Positions 1-7,777 of a DNA stretch of 64,000 nt are shown in pieces (within the stretch, counting starts at the first letter, position 1; the number at the start of each line of letters is the position of its first letter). Made by a program: the position numbers and the translations under genes. The notes below the pieces were generated by a model. The model did no database searches. It was not told the origin of the DNA and saw nothing but the letters and a program-made list of their open reading frames with translations. Source of the stretch: Miniphocaeibacter sp964345925 (GTDB taxonomy: Bacteria > Bacillota > Clostridia > Tissierellales > Peptoniphilaceae); assembly GCA_964345925.1 (NCBI GenBank), contig CAYFSP010000005.1, positions 1 through 64,000 on the forward strand, given 5' to 3'.

Positions 1-41
1 AACTGTGTAGGTGAAGCCGTACGGTCTTCACTTACACAGTT
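1..41. repeat. 16-bp inverted repeat (hairpin)
   Basis: Arms at 1-16 and 26-41 are complementary except for one G/T position, with a 9-nt loop. No clear T-run follows on the plus strand. It could be the terminator of a gene left of the window, or a regulatory hairpin; the window edge prevents a decision. Confidence 0.5.
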
Positions 42-80
42 TATCTTACACTCCCATAGAATAATATTTAATATATTAAG

Positions 81-117
81 AAACCTCCTGACAATTTTTG
101 CAGGAGGTTTAATGTTT
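81..117. terminator. Rho-independent terminator of the DsrE-like gene
   Basis: A perfect 10-bp stem (81-90 with 101-110) encloses a 10-nt loop. It lies just downstream of the leftward gene at 141-482 and can also act on rightward transcripts, where an AT-rich tail ending in a T-run follows. Confidence 0.65.
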
Positions 118-140
118 TTATATTTACAAAATGAAATATA

Positions 141-482
141 CTACAATGTTATTATTTCATAACCATTTTTTATATATGGTTCCATTGGTGGATGACCTAT
201 TAAGTCACCATTTAAGACTAAATTTGTATTATTCTCAATAAATTCAAGTACACCCATTTGATTGGAGCAAGCTTTACAAACGGAGTCTATTAAACCTAAG
301 TCTCTAACTTCTTGGAATAGTTTATTTTCTTTTTCAATCATGGTTTTAACTAGAGCAGTTGCCTTTCCTTCAATAACAATTTTAGTTTCAATTCCTTTTT
401 TGTGCATATCTAATGCATTAAATAATAAATGCATAAAGCACATTTCTTCTCCTTGAAATGCAAAAAATACTATTTTTTTCAT
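141..482 (-). CDS. DsrE/DsrF-like family protein
   Basis: The 113-residue protein opens with a beta-strand (KKIVFFAFQGEE) and has the compact alpha/beta layout of the DsrE/DsrF-like family, small cytoplasmic proteins often linked to sulfur transfer. Cysteines lie near residue 15 and in a CKAC pair near residues 69-72; a CxxC could be redox- or sulfur-active, though its role here is inferred. The start has a GGGGGA-like ribosome site. It stands alone, divergent from the aldolase gene. Family membership is judged from the overall pattern, so the function remains general. Confidence 0.6.
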   Translation of the reverse strand: MKKIVFFAFQGEEMCFMHLLFNALDMHKKGIETKIVIEGKATALVKTMIEKENKLFQEVRDLGLIDSVCKACSNQMGVLEFIENNTNLVLNGDLIGHPPMEPYIKNGYEIITL

Positions 483-582
483 AATAATCCCCCTTGTTTA
501 CTTAAATACCCTATATAAAGGTAAAAAAACATTAAAGATAATGGTAAAATTATTTAAGAGATGATAAATATTAATTAGATAT

Positions 583-613
583 TTGATTTGGATTATACTT
601 AATATATAATCCA
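583..613 (+). promoter_or_regulatory. Possible promoter with overlapping inverted repeat, upstream of the aldolase gene
   Basis: TTGATT at 583-588 and TATAAT at 605-610 are 16 nt apart. A perfect 9-bp inverted repeat (TGGATTATA at 589-597 and its complement at 605-613) covers the spacer and -10 box, as a repressor site would. The rest of 483-715 holds no gene. Confidence 0.4.
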
Positions 614-715
614 GAGGAGCATTCAAAAAAATCCTGTGATATAGCAATGGATTATTAAGATATAAGTATAGGAATAAAGCATTTATTTAATATAAAATTA
701 AGAAGGGGTAATGAA

Positions 716-1360
716 ATGTTAATGGAGAAAGCTCGTTATGAGCTAATAGAGTACGGAAAAAAATTAGTTGAACATAATTTGACTAAGGGAACAGGTGGAA
801 ACCTAAGCGTTTATGATAGAGAAAATGGATTAATGGCAATAACGCCAACGGGAATAGATTTTTTTGAAATAAAACCTGAAGATATTGTTATTATGAAATT
901 AGATGGTGAAATAGTAGAAGGAGATAAGAAACCTTCAAGTGAATGGGTTATGCATAAGATATTATATGAAAAAAGAACTGATATGAATGCAGTAATTCAT
1001 GGACATACTACTTTTGCAACGGTAATTGCCTGTTTAAGATGGGAATTACCACCAACGCATTATATGATAGCAGTAGCAGGACCTACAGTTCGTTGTGCAG
1101 AATATGCAACTTTCGGTTCACCAGAGCTTGCAGAAAATGCATTTGAGGCAATGAAGGATAGAAAAGCTTGTTTACTAGCGAATCATGGAATATTAGCGGG
1201 AAGTACAGACTTATTAAATGCATTTAATATAGTTGAAGAAATTGAATATTGTTCTGAAGTTTACTATAGAGCTAAAAGTATAGGTAACCCTATAATTTTA
1301 GATGATGAAGAAATGACTTTAATGGATGCAAAATTCAAAACTTATGGACAAAGAAAATAA
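716..1360 (+). CDS. fucA: Class II aldolase, L-fuculose-phosphate aldolase type
   Basis: This 214-residue zinc aldolase has the full class II signature: GTGGNLS near residues 25-31 (phosphate binding), SSE with catalytic-type Glu76, and zinc-ligand histidines at 95, 97 and 157. The family splits a sugar 1-phosphate into dihydroxyacetone phosphate and an aldehyde. Length matches FucA. An AAGGGG ribosome site supports the start. It is followed by a terminator, then by a LacI regulator and a sugar kinase, so a deoxysugar or pentose route is likely. The exact substrate (fuculose-, rhamnulose- or ribulose-phosphate) cannot be fixed. Confidence 0.8.
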   Translation: MLMEKARYELIEYGKKLVEHNLTKGTGGNLSVYDRENGLMAITPTGIDFFEIKPEDIVIMKLDGEIVEGDKKPSSEWVMHKILYEKRTDMNAVIHGHTTFATVIACLRWELPPTHYMIAVAGPTVRCAEYATFGSPELAENAFEAMKDRKACLLANHGILAGSTDLLNAFNIVEEIEYCSEVYYRAKSIGNPIILDDEEMTLMDAKFKTYGQRK

Positions 1361-1364
1361 AATG

Positions 1365-1400
1365 ATCATGGTAGTTTTATTACTACCATGATTTTTTATT
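1365..1400 (+). terminator. Rho-independent terminator after the aldolase gene
   Basis: A 10-bp stem (1365-1374 with 1383-1392) is followed by TTTTTATT. It separates the aldolase gene from the lacI-rbsK unit. Confidence 0.9.
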
Positions 1401-1424
1401 ATATTAAAATAATTTTTAACAAGG

Positions 1425-1453
1425 TTGACATTTAAATTAGAAGTATGTATCAT
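1425..1453 (+). promoter_or_regulatory. Promoter of the lacI-rbsK unit
   Basis: TTGACA at 1425-1430, a 17-nt spacer and TATCAT at 1448-1453 match the housekeeping promoter. Transcription should begin near 1460, just before the operator-like palindrome at 1462-1473. This places the translation start downstream, at 1488. Confidence 0.75.
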
Positions 1454-1461
1454 AAATGCAA

Positions 1462-1473
1462 GAAACGGGTTTC
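1462..1473. promoter_or_regulatory. Candidate LacI-family operator O1
   Basis: GAAACGGGTTTC is a near-perfect 12-bp palindrome with a CG-containing centre, the form of LacI-family operators. It sits at the expected transcription start of the regulator's own promoter, so self-repression is likely. A perfect variant lies inside the gene at 1611-1622. Confidence 0.6.
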
Positions 1474-1487
1474 AAAAAGGGGATATT

Positions 1488-2480
1488 ATGATTAGTATAA
1501 GAGAAGTTGCAAGATTGGCTGGTGTTTCTCCTGCAACTGTTTCAAGAGTATTAAATGGTACAGCAAATGTTGATGGAGAGAAGAAGAAAAGGGTTTTGGA
1601 CGTGATTGAAGAAACCGGTTTCAAACCAAATCAAGTTGCTAGATCATTATTTAAAAAATCTTCAAAGATGATAGGTGTAATATTGCCAAATACAAGTAAT
1701 TCATTTTTCACAGAACTTATTGAGTATATTGAAGGGGAAGCTTTTATTCAAGGATATAAAATAATTATATGTTATTCTAGCGATGATTCTAATAAAGAAA
1801 TTGATAATTTGAATATGCTTTTAAGTATGAATGCAGATGGAATCATTTTACTTGCCAATGATGCTCATATTAGCGACCATTTAAAAGATATTAAAATTCC
1901 GATAGTTGTTGTAGATAGAAATTTAAAATTTAAAAATGAATTAACACAAATAGCTTCAAATCATTATAAAGGTGGAGTTTTGGCAGTAGAACATTTGATT
2001 AAATGTGGTTGTAAAAATATTGTTAACATGAATGGACCTATGAATCTATCCAGTGCTAAAAGTCGTTTTGAGGCATATATTGATACATGTAAAAAATATA
2101 ACTTAGAAATTAAATATGTTAATAGTGATTATAATTTTGAATCAGGTATTAAAAGCACGAAAAAATTACTTGAAAAATTTCCAAATGTAGATGGTATTGT
2201 AGCTTCAAATGATATTGTTGCAATTTCTGTTTATAAAGTTCTAAGTAAAAGAGGTTATAGGATTCCAGAGGATATTATGATAGTAGGTTTTGACAATATA
2301 AGACTTTCTAGTATAGTAACACCTGAAATAACAACAATAGAACAACCAATAAAAGATATGGGAATAATGGCGGTCAAAAGTATTGTAAATTATAAAAATA
2401 ATATAGATATTGATAAAAAATATGTTTTTGATACTAAATTAATAAAGAGAGAAACTACATATTACAAGGAGGAGTTATGA
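1488..2480 (+). CDS. LacI-family transcriptional regulator of the sugar locus
   Basis: The 330-residue protein has an N-terminal LacI helix-turn-helix (IREVARLAGVSPATVSRVLN) and a hinge near residue 45-60, then a periplasmic-binding-like effector domain ending in VGFDN and LTTIEQP-type motifs. An in-frame start exists upstream at 1425, but that position is the -35 box. ATG 1488 has an AAAGGGG ribosome site and begins exactly at the HTH. The gene overlaps the downstream ribokinase by four bases, so the effector is probably the kinase substrate or its phosphate. Two GAAAC palindromes (1462, 1611) are its likely operators. Confidence 0.88.
   Translation: MISIREVARLAGVSPATVSRVLNGTANVDGEKKKRVLDVIEETGFKPNQVARSLFKKSSKMIGVILPNTSNSFFTELIEYIEGEAFIQGYKIIICYSSDDSNKEIDNLNMLLSMNADGIILLANDAHISDHLKDIKIPIVVVDRNLKFKNELTQIASNHYKGGVLAVEHLIKCGCKNIVNMNGPMNLSSAKSRFEAYIDTCKKYNLEIKYVNSDYNFESGIKSTKKLLEKFPNVDGIVASNDIVAISVYKVLSKRGYRIPEDIMIVGFDNIRLSSIVTPEITTIEQPIKDMGIMAVKSIVNYKNNIDIDKKYVFDTKLIKRETTYYKEEL
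1611..1622. promoter_or_regulatory. Candidate intragenic LacI-family operator O2
   Basis: GAAACCGGTTTC is a perfect 12-bp palindrome inside the regulator gene. It is encoded with C-ending codons (ACC, TTC) that are uncommon in this AT-rich DNA. Its centre is 149 bp from O1, close to 14 helical turns, which would suit a repression loop. Confidence 0.5.
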
Positions 2481-3370
2481 AAATTTCAGTTGTGGGCAGT
2501 ATAAATATGGATATGGATATTATAGCAGAGAGGATTCCATTAAAGGGAGAAACTATAAAGGGTAGCGATATTAAGTATATACCTGGAGGTAAAGGTGCTA
2601 ATCAGGCTGTGTCAATGGCTAGATTAGATGCTGATGTAGTTTTTTATGGTTGTGTTGGTGATGATGATAATGGTAGTAAATTAATAGAAAACTTAAAGAG
2701 AGAAAATATTAATACTGAATATATTAAGGTTATAGAAAATGTAAACTCTGGTATAGCAATAATTACAATAGGTGAAAATGATAATACTATTATTGTAGTT
2801 CCTGGTGCTAATGATTTTGTAACAAAGGAATATGTAGATGATATAAAGGAAAGTTTATTAAATTCTGATTTAGTAGTATTACAAAATGAAATACCCATGG
2901 AGACTATAGAGTATGTTATAGACATATGTTATAAAAACAATGTAGATATATTATTAAACCCAGCACCAGCCTTTAAAGTTAGTGAGGAATTAGTGGAGAA
3001 AATTACATATTTAACTCCAAATGAACATGAAGCAAAGTTAATCTTTGGATCGGAAATGACAATTGAAGAAATGCTAAAGGAACATTCCAATAAATTGATT
3101 ATAACATTAGGTGAGAAAGGAGTTATTTTTGCAAATGACAATGGAGAAATAAAACTGTTACCAACAAGAAAAGCTAAAGTTATTGATACAACTGGTGCAG
3201 GTGATACATTAAACGGAGCCTTTGCTGTTAGGATATCATCAGGATATAGTATTGAGGACTCGTTAAGATTTGCCAATATAGCAGCAAGCCTTTCAACAGA
3301 AAAATTTGGTGCTCAAACTGGAATGCCAAAATTGGAAAAAGTATTAAAAGAATTGAAAAATCAGATATAA
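2477..3370 (+). CDS. rbsK: Ribokinase (PfkB family)
   Basis: The 297-residue cytoplasmic sugar kinase phosphorylates ribose (or a related sugar) at O5 with ATP. The PfkB N-terminal signature GGKGANQA follows residue 36, and the C-terminal DTTGAGD motif carries the catalytic aspartate and anion hole. NPAPA and TPNEHEA are typical of ribokinases rather than fructokinases. The start overlaps the regulator stop by four bases and has a strong AAGGAGG site, showing translational coupling. No ribose transporter is nearby, so the sugar must enter by a system outside the window. Confidence 0.88.
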   Translation: MKISVVGSINMDMDIIAERIPLKGETIKGSDIKYIPGGKGANQAVSMARLDADVVFYGCVGDDDNGSKLIENLKRENINTEYIKVIENVNSGIAIITIGENDNTIIVVPGANDFVTKEYVDDIKESLLNSDLVVLQNEIPMETIEYVIDICYKNNVDILLNPAPAFKVSEELVEKITYLTPNEHEAKLIFGSEMTIEEMLKEHSNKLIITLGEKGVIFANDNGEIKLLPTRKAKVIDTTGAGDTLNGAFAVRISSGYSIEDSLRFANIAASLSTEKFGAQTGMPKLEKVLKELKNQI

Positions 3371-3397
3371 ACTAATTAAATAGAAATATATTTTTTA

Positions 3398-3432
3398 AAC
3401 TCAATTCCATATTATGGAACTGAGTTTTTTAT
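3398..3432 (+). terminator. Rho-independent terminator after rbsK
   Basis: A 13-bp stem with one mismatch (3398-3410 with 3414-3426) is followed by a T-run. The rest of 3371-3619 shows no gene. Confidence 0.85.
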
Positions 3433-3619
3433 TATATATATTAAATTTTTGTTAAACTATGTGAATTATATATTGTAAATGCCAGTTTTTAAGTATAATT
3501 TAAGGTGAAAAGATGATATTATATAGAGTAGAGCTGTAATTACATAAATTGTAATAATTTTGTAAGATTAATGTTAAAAATAAGTGATAGAATGATAGTA
3601 TGTTCATTGTAGGTGAATT

Positions 3620-4432
3620 ATGGAAAATATTGAATTTTTAATAGATTATTTGATTGACTACGTTCCTGATTTTAATAAGGATGATAAATTATATGAAAAT
3701 GATAATAAAAAAATTCTTAGAGCTTTGATGAATATAGTTGATCCTTTGGAACTATCTGAAGAATTTTTAAAAATTCAAGATAGATTTCTAAAAGAGGAAA
3801 TTGAAAATAAGGGCATTACATATATTGAGGATTTAAAACCAATAGGTTCAAATGCAAAAAAATATATAAAAAATCCTAATAATATATATTTGTGGAAAGG
3901 CGATATTGTAACCATTAAGGCCGATGCAATTGTAAATGCAGCAAATAGAAAGATGTTAGGGTGTAGAATACCTCTTCATTATTGTATTGACAATGCAATT
4001 CATACCTTTGCTGGTCTTCAGTTAAGAAATGAATGTAGTAGGTTAATGAAGAAACAAGGTCATGATGAACTGACAGGACATGCTAAAATAACTGAAGGTT
4101 ATAATTTGCCGAGTAGGTATATTATTCATACTGTAGGACCTATTATATATAAGGATTTAGATGATGATGATAAGAAACAATTGGAGTCATCTTACTATGA
4201 ATCATTAAAAATTGCAGAACTACATAAATTAAATTCAATAGTGTTTTGTTCTATATCTACAGGAGCCTTTAATTTTCCAAAGAAAGTGGCTGCTGAAATA
4301 GCCATTAATACAGCTGATAGTTTTTTAAGTGGTTCCAAATATGTGAAAAATGTGGTTTTTAATGTTTTTAGCGATGAGGACTATAATATTTATAATAATT
4401 TGCTAAAGGTTGTGTCAGATGAAGAAAAATAG
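3620..4432 (+). CDS. Zinc-type macrodomain protein-ADP-ribose hydrolase
   Basis: A helical N-terminal extension (about 85 residues) precedes a macrodomain beginning YLWKGDIVTIKADAIVNAAN. The stretch GCRIPLHYCIDNAIHTFAG has the Cys-His-Cys pattern known from zinc-dependent macrodomains that remove ADP-ribose from proteins, often paired with sirtuin SirTM and a lipoate-carrier protein. HTVGPI and STGAFNFP continue the ADP-ribose site. No sirtuin or GcvH-like gene is next to it here, so the substrate system is elsewhere or different. The next small gene starts inside its 3' end. The start has only a weak AGGTG site. Confidence 0.8.
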   Translation: MENIEFLIDYLIDYVPDFNKDDKLYENDNKKILRALMNIVDPLELSEEFLKIQDRFLKEEIENKGITYIEDLKPIGSNAKKYIKNPNNIYLWKGDIVTIKADAIVNAANRKMLGCRIPLHYCIDNAIHTFAGLQLRNECSRLMKKQGHDELTGHAKITEGYNLPSRYIIHTVGPIIYKDLDDDDKKQLESSYYESLKIAELHKLNSIVFCSISTGAFNFPKKVAAEIAINTADSFLSGSKYVKNVVFNVFSDEDYNIYNNLLKVVSDEEK

Positions 4433-4622
4433 TTTAATTTTGAATATATTGTTTTACTTGGTTTTAACTTTGTTGGTTATGAAGAGTTTTAGTAATCTAT
4501 ATTTAAATATAGGTAGTATATCCAATTTTAAAATAGTAGTTTATATTCTACTTATGTCAGTATATATACTTCTAGGCTTTGTATACTATAAAAAATATAT
4601 TAAAAAAGATAAAAAGAATTGA
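4419..4622 (+). CDS. Small membrane protein (two helices)
   Basis: This 67-residue protein has two hydrophobic segments (about residues 5-24 and 36-56), a basic C-terminus and no recognisable domain. ATG 4419 lies 9 nt after an AAAGG ribosome site and overlaps the end of the macrodomain gene, so the two are probably co-translated. An upstream in-frame TTG at 4410 overlaps the ribosome site and is less likely. Function is unknown; overlap with the ADP-ribose hydrolase is the only functional hint. Confidence 0.55.
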   Translation: MKKNSLILNILFYLVLTLLVMKSFSNLYLNIGSISNFKIVVYILLMSVYILLGFVYYKKYIKKDKKN

Positions 4623-4708
4623 TTTTATATAAAAAATATTAGATAATATAAAGTTGTTGGAAAAATATTGAAAATTATCATATATATTAATTATAGATGG
4701 AGATGAAG

Positions 4709-6223
4709 ATGAAAAAGAAAGAAATAAAAAAGGAATCTAGAAAATTTAGCAATATAGCTAGTAATACTATTATAGTTATATCTACATTATTGATTATGAC
4801 GACATTATATATGTCGCTTACTTACAGAAACAAAGGTATTAAAGATTTGATTTTTCAAATAAAAGGTGGACTTGGAGGAACTTCTCCAGCTGTTGTGTTT
4901 GGTGTTTTAAAATCATGTATACTACCCTTTACAGGAATAATGTTGTTATTATTATTGCCAATGATTATTTTAAATAGAAAGAAAAATTTTTCGCCTAAAA
5001 AAATAGGAAGAATTAAAATGGTTTATTCCGTTTCTATAATGTGTGTTGCTATGACATTATTCTATAATTTACTAGGTGGAGAGGATTATGTTAAGGCTGT
5101 TTTCCAGGAATCGAAAATAATTGAAGAAAATTACGTAGATCCTGAAAAAGTTAATATATCATTTCCAGAAAAAAAGAGAAATTTAATAGTTATATATGCT
5201 GAATCAATTGAGAATACAGTTTTAAATAAAGATATTGGTGGTGGCTGGAAATATTCAGTTATGCCAGAACTTGAACAAATAGCATTGGATAATACAAATT
5301 TTTCCAATACCGATAAAATAGGTGGTTTCCATCAAGTTGATGGTACAACTTGGAGTATCGCAGGAATTACTGCATCAGGTACAGGATTACCTTTAAAGGG
5401 ATTTGTTAACAATGAATACAAATCAGAGAACTTTTTAGGTGGAGCATACGGTATAGGTGATGTTCTACAGAGAGAAGGATACAATTTACAGGTAATGATG
5501 GGTTCTAAAGCTGAATTTGGTGGTAAGGAACAGTACTTTAGAAACCATGGAAATTATAGAATATTTGATTTTCACCATGCAGTAGACAATGGTTACATGA
5601 CTGAAGATGAAAAAGTATGGTGGGGATACGAGGATAGTAAATTATTCAAATGGTCTAAAGAGGAAGCTTTAAAATTAGCATCTGAAGACAAACCATTTAA
5701 CCTTGTAATAGAAACAGTTAATACTCATTTTACAGATGGTTGGTTAGAATGGGGCGATGAAGAAAAATTTGATACTAAGTATGAAAATGTTCACGCACAG
5801 TCCTCAAGACAGATTAATGATTTTGTAGAATGGGCAAAACAACAGGATTTCTATGAGAATACTACAATTGTTATAATAGGGGATCATTTAGGAATGCAAG
5901 ATAATTTCTATAGTGATTATATGATTCCTAATTATGATAGAACGGTTTATAACGCAATAATAAACCCAGCTATTGAAACTGAAAACAATAAAAATAGAAG
6001 TTTTACAACTTTTGATTTATATCCAACAATACTTGCTAGTATGGGAGTTCAAATTGAAGGTGATCAATTAGGACTTGGAGTAAATCTATATTCAGATAAA
6101 GAAACTTTAATGGAAAAATATGGATATGAGCATTTTAATGAAGAACTTAAGAAGAATTCTGATTTTTATAATAAGAATATTTTAGGTGAAGATGCTGAAC
6201 ATGGAGTAACATTGAAGAAGTAG
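4709..6223 (+). CDS. OpgB/LtaS-type phosphoglycerol transferase, copy 1
   Basis: Three hydrophobic segments lie in the first 125 residues, then an extracellular alkaline-phosphatase-fold domain. IYAESIENT carries the metal-binding glutamate, GTTWSIAGITAS the nucleophilic threonine, and THFTDG and GDHLGM further metal ligands. The order and wording resemble E. coli OpgB (MdoB) more than Staphylococcus LtaS, which has five membrane helices. The likely job is moving glycerol phosphate from phosphatidylglycerol onto a surface polymer or glycolipid. ATGs at 4697, 4703 and 4709 are possible; 4709 has GGAG at the best spacing. A paralogue follows in tandem. Confidence 0.75.
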   Translation: MKKKEIKKESRKFSNIASNTIIVISTLLIMTTLYMSLTYRNKGIKDLIFQIKGGLGGTSPAVVFGVLKSCILPFTGIMLLLLLPMIILNRKKNFSPKKIGRIKMVYSVSIMCVAMTLFYNLLGGEDYVKAVFQESKIIEENYVDPEKVNISFPEKKRNLIVIYAESIENTVLNKDIGGGWKYSVMPELEQIALDNTNFSNTDKIGGFHQVDGTTWSIAGITASGTGLPLKGFVNNEYKSENFLGGAYGIGDVLQREGYNLQVMMGSKAEFGGKEQYFRNHGNYRIFDFHHAVDNGYMTEDEKVWWGYEDSKLFKWSKEEALKLASEDKPFNLVIETVNTHFTDGWLEWGDEEKFDTKYENVHAQSSRQINDFVEWAKQQDFYENTTIVIIGDHLGMQDNFYSDYMIPNYDRTVYNAIINPAIETENNKNRSFTTFDLYPTILASMGVQIEGDQLGLGVNLYSDKETLMEKYGYEHFNEELKKNSDFYNKNILGEDAEHGVTLKK

Positions 6224-6228
6224 AAAAT

Positions 6229-6259
6229 AATATCCCAGATTAAAATGGGATATTTTTTT
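6229..6259 (+). terminator. Intercistronic terminator between the tandem transferases
   Basis: A 9-bp stem (6229-6237 with 6246-6254) merges into a seven-T run. The AGGAGG ribosome site of the second copy begins immediately after it, so downstream expression may depend on readthrough. Confidence 0.85.
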
Positions 6260-6271
6260 ATAGGAGGCAAA

Positions 6272-7735
6272 ATGAAAGGTTTTAAAAATATTATAAGCAA
6301 AATATTATTATTACTATCAGCTTTAATAATAATTATAACTTTTTACATTTCTCTTAATTTTAAAGAACAAGGTCTTAGGGAAATAATATTTCATATAGGA
6401 AATGGATTAAAGGGAACGTCGGCTTCTGTAATACTTGCAGGTGTAGTTGCTTGTATTATACCTTTATCAATTCTTATATTGGCATTAAGTATTCCCCTTT
6501 ATATAATGAAGAAAAAAAATATTGCCATTAATAAATTCAATAAGGTGAAATTCAATTATTCTCTAGTATTGATAATAGTATCCTTTGTTTTATCATATTC
6601 ATTACTAGGTGGAAATGATTATGTTAAAGCTGTATTTTTAGAATCGAACTTTATCGAAGAAAATTATACTGACGGAAATAAGGTAAATATAAAATTTCCA
6701 GAGGACAAACAGAATTTAATATTAATATATTCTGAATCATTGGAAAATTCGTTATTAAACAAAGACATTGGTGGTGGATGGTCATACAGTCTAATGCCAG
6801 AAATGGAAAAAATTGCTACTAATAACCTTAATTTTTCCAATGGAGATAATATTGGTGGCTTTCATCAAATAGAGGGTACTACGTGGACAATAGCAGGTAT
6901 TACAGCATCGACTTCAGGACTTCCAATTAAAGGATTTGCATTAAACGAATATAAGTCGGAAAATTTTTTAGGTGGCGCTAATGCATTAGGTGATGTCTTA
7001 AGAAAAGAAGGATATAACCAACAGGTTATGATGGGATCTTCTGCGGAATTTGGTGGAAAGAAACAGTTTTTTAAAAACCATGGTGACTTTAAAATATTTG
7101 ATTACGATTATGCAGTAGCCAATGGATATATGACAGAGGAAGAAAAAGTTTGGTGGGGTTTTGAAGACAGTAAACTATTTAAATGGTCTAAGGAGGAAGT
7201 AAAAAAACTTGCCTCATCGGATAAACCATTTAACTTTGTAATAGAAACAGTAAATACTCATTTTACAGATGGATATTTAGAAGAAGGTGCAGAGGAAAAA
7301 TATGAATCACAATATGAAAATGTATATGCTGATTCTTCTAAACAGATTTCTGAATTTATAGAATGGGCTAAAAAACAAGATTTTTATAAAAATACTACAA
7401 TTATTGTATTAGGTGATCATTTAGGAATGCAGGATAAACTATATGATGATAATATGGTAGAGAATTATGACAGAACAGTTTATAATGCCTTTATAAATTC
7501 TAGAGTCAAGGCAAAAAATAATAAAAATAGAAATTTTTCAACTTTTGATCTTTATCCAACTATACTTAGAAGTCTAGGTGTTGAAATAGAAGGAAATAAA
7601 TTAGGACTAGGTGTGGATTTATTTTCAGGAGACAAGACTATACTTGAAAAGTATGGATATCAATTCTGTAATGAAGAGTTAAAGAAGAATTCAGAATTTT
7701 ATAATAGGGAAATATTAGAATTAGAAATGGAATAA
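6272..7735 (+). CDS. OpgB/LtaS-type phosphoglycerol transferase, copy 2
   Basis: This 487-residue paralogue of the preceding protein shares its plan throughout: three N-terminal membrane segments, IYSESLENS, GTTWTIAGITAS with the nucleophilic threonine, ETVNTHFTDG and GDHLGMQD. The AGGAGG site at 6262-6267 sets the start at 6272; the in-frame ATG at 6245 lies inside the terminator hairpin and is not credible. All catalytic residues are kept in both copies, so they may split acceptor or primer/extension roles, as known for some LtaS pairs. That division is inference. Confidence 0.75.
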   Translation: MKGFKNIISKILLLLSALIIIITFYISLNFKEQGLREIIFHIGNGLKGTSASVILAGVVACIIPLSILILALSIPLYIMKKKNIAINKFNKVKFNYSLVLIIVSFVLSYSLLGGNDYVKAVFLESNFIEENYTDGNKVNIKFPEDKQNLILIYSESLENSLLNKDIGGGWSYSLMPEMEKIATNNLNFSNGDNIGGFHQIEGTTWTIAGITASTSGLPIKGFALNEYKSENFLGGANALGDVLRKEGYNQQVMMGSSAEFGGKKQFFKNHGDFKIFDYDYAVANGYMTEEEKVWWGFEDSKLFKWSKEEVKKLASSDKPFNFVIETVNTHFTDGYLEEGAEEKYESQYENVYADSSKQISEFIEWAKKQDFYKNTTIIVLGDHLGMQDKLYDDNMVENYDRTVYNAFINSRVKAKNNKNRNFSTFDLYPTILRSLGVEIEGNKLGLGVDLFSGDKTILEKYGYQFCNEELKKNSEFYNREILELEME

Positions 7736-7737
7736 AA

Positions 7738-7768
7738 AATGAAGATAGTTAAACTATCTTCATTTTTT
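7738..7768. terminator. Bidirectional terminator between converging genes
   Basis: A perfect 13-bp stem (7738-7750 with 7752-7764) is flanked by an A-run and a T-run, so it can end both the transferase unit and the leftward aspA transcript. Confidence 0.9.
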
Positions 7769-7777
7769 ATTCCATTA

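Noticed and set aside
1425..1487. N-terminal 21-residue extension of the LacI regulator
   Set aside because: It would start on the -35 box, has no ribosome site and crosses the operator; ATG 1488 has a good site and begins at the HTH.
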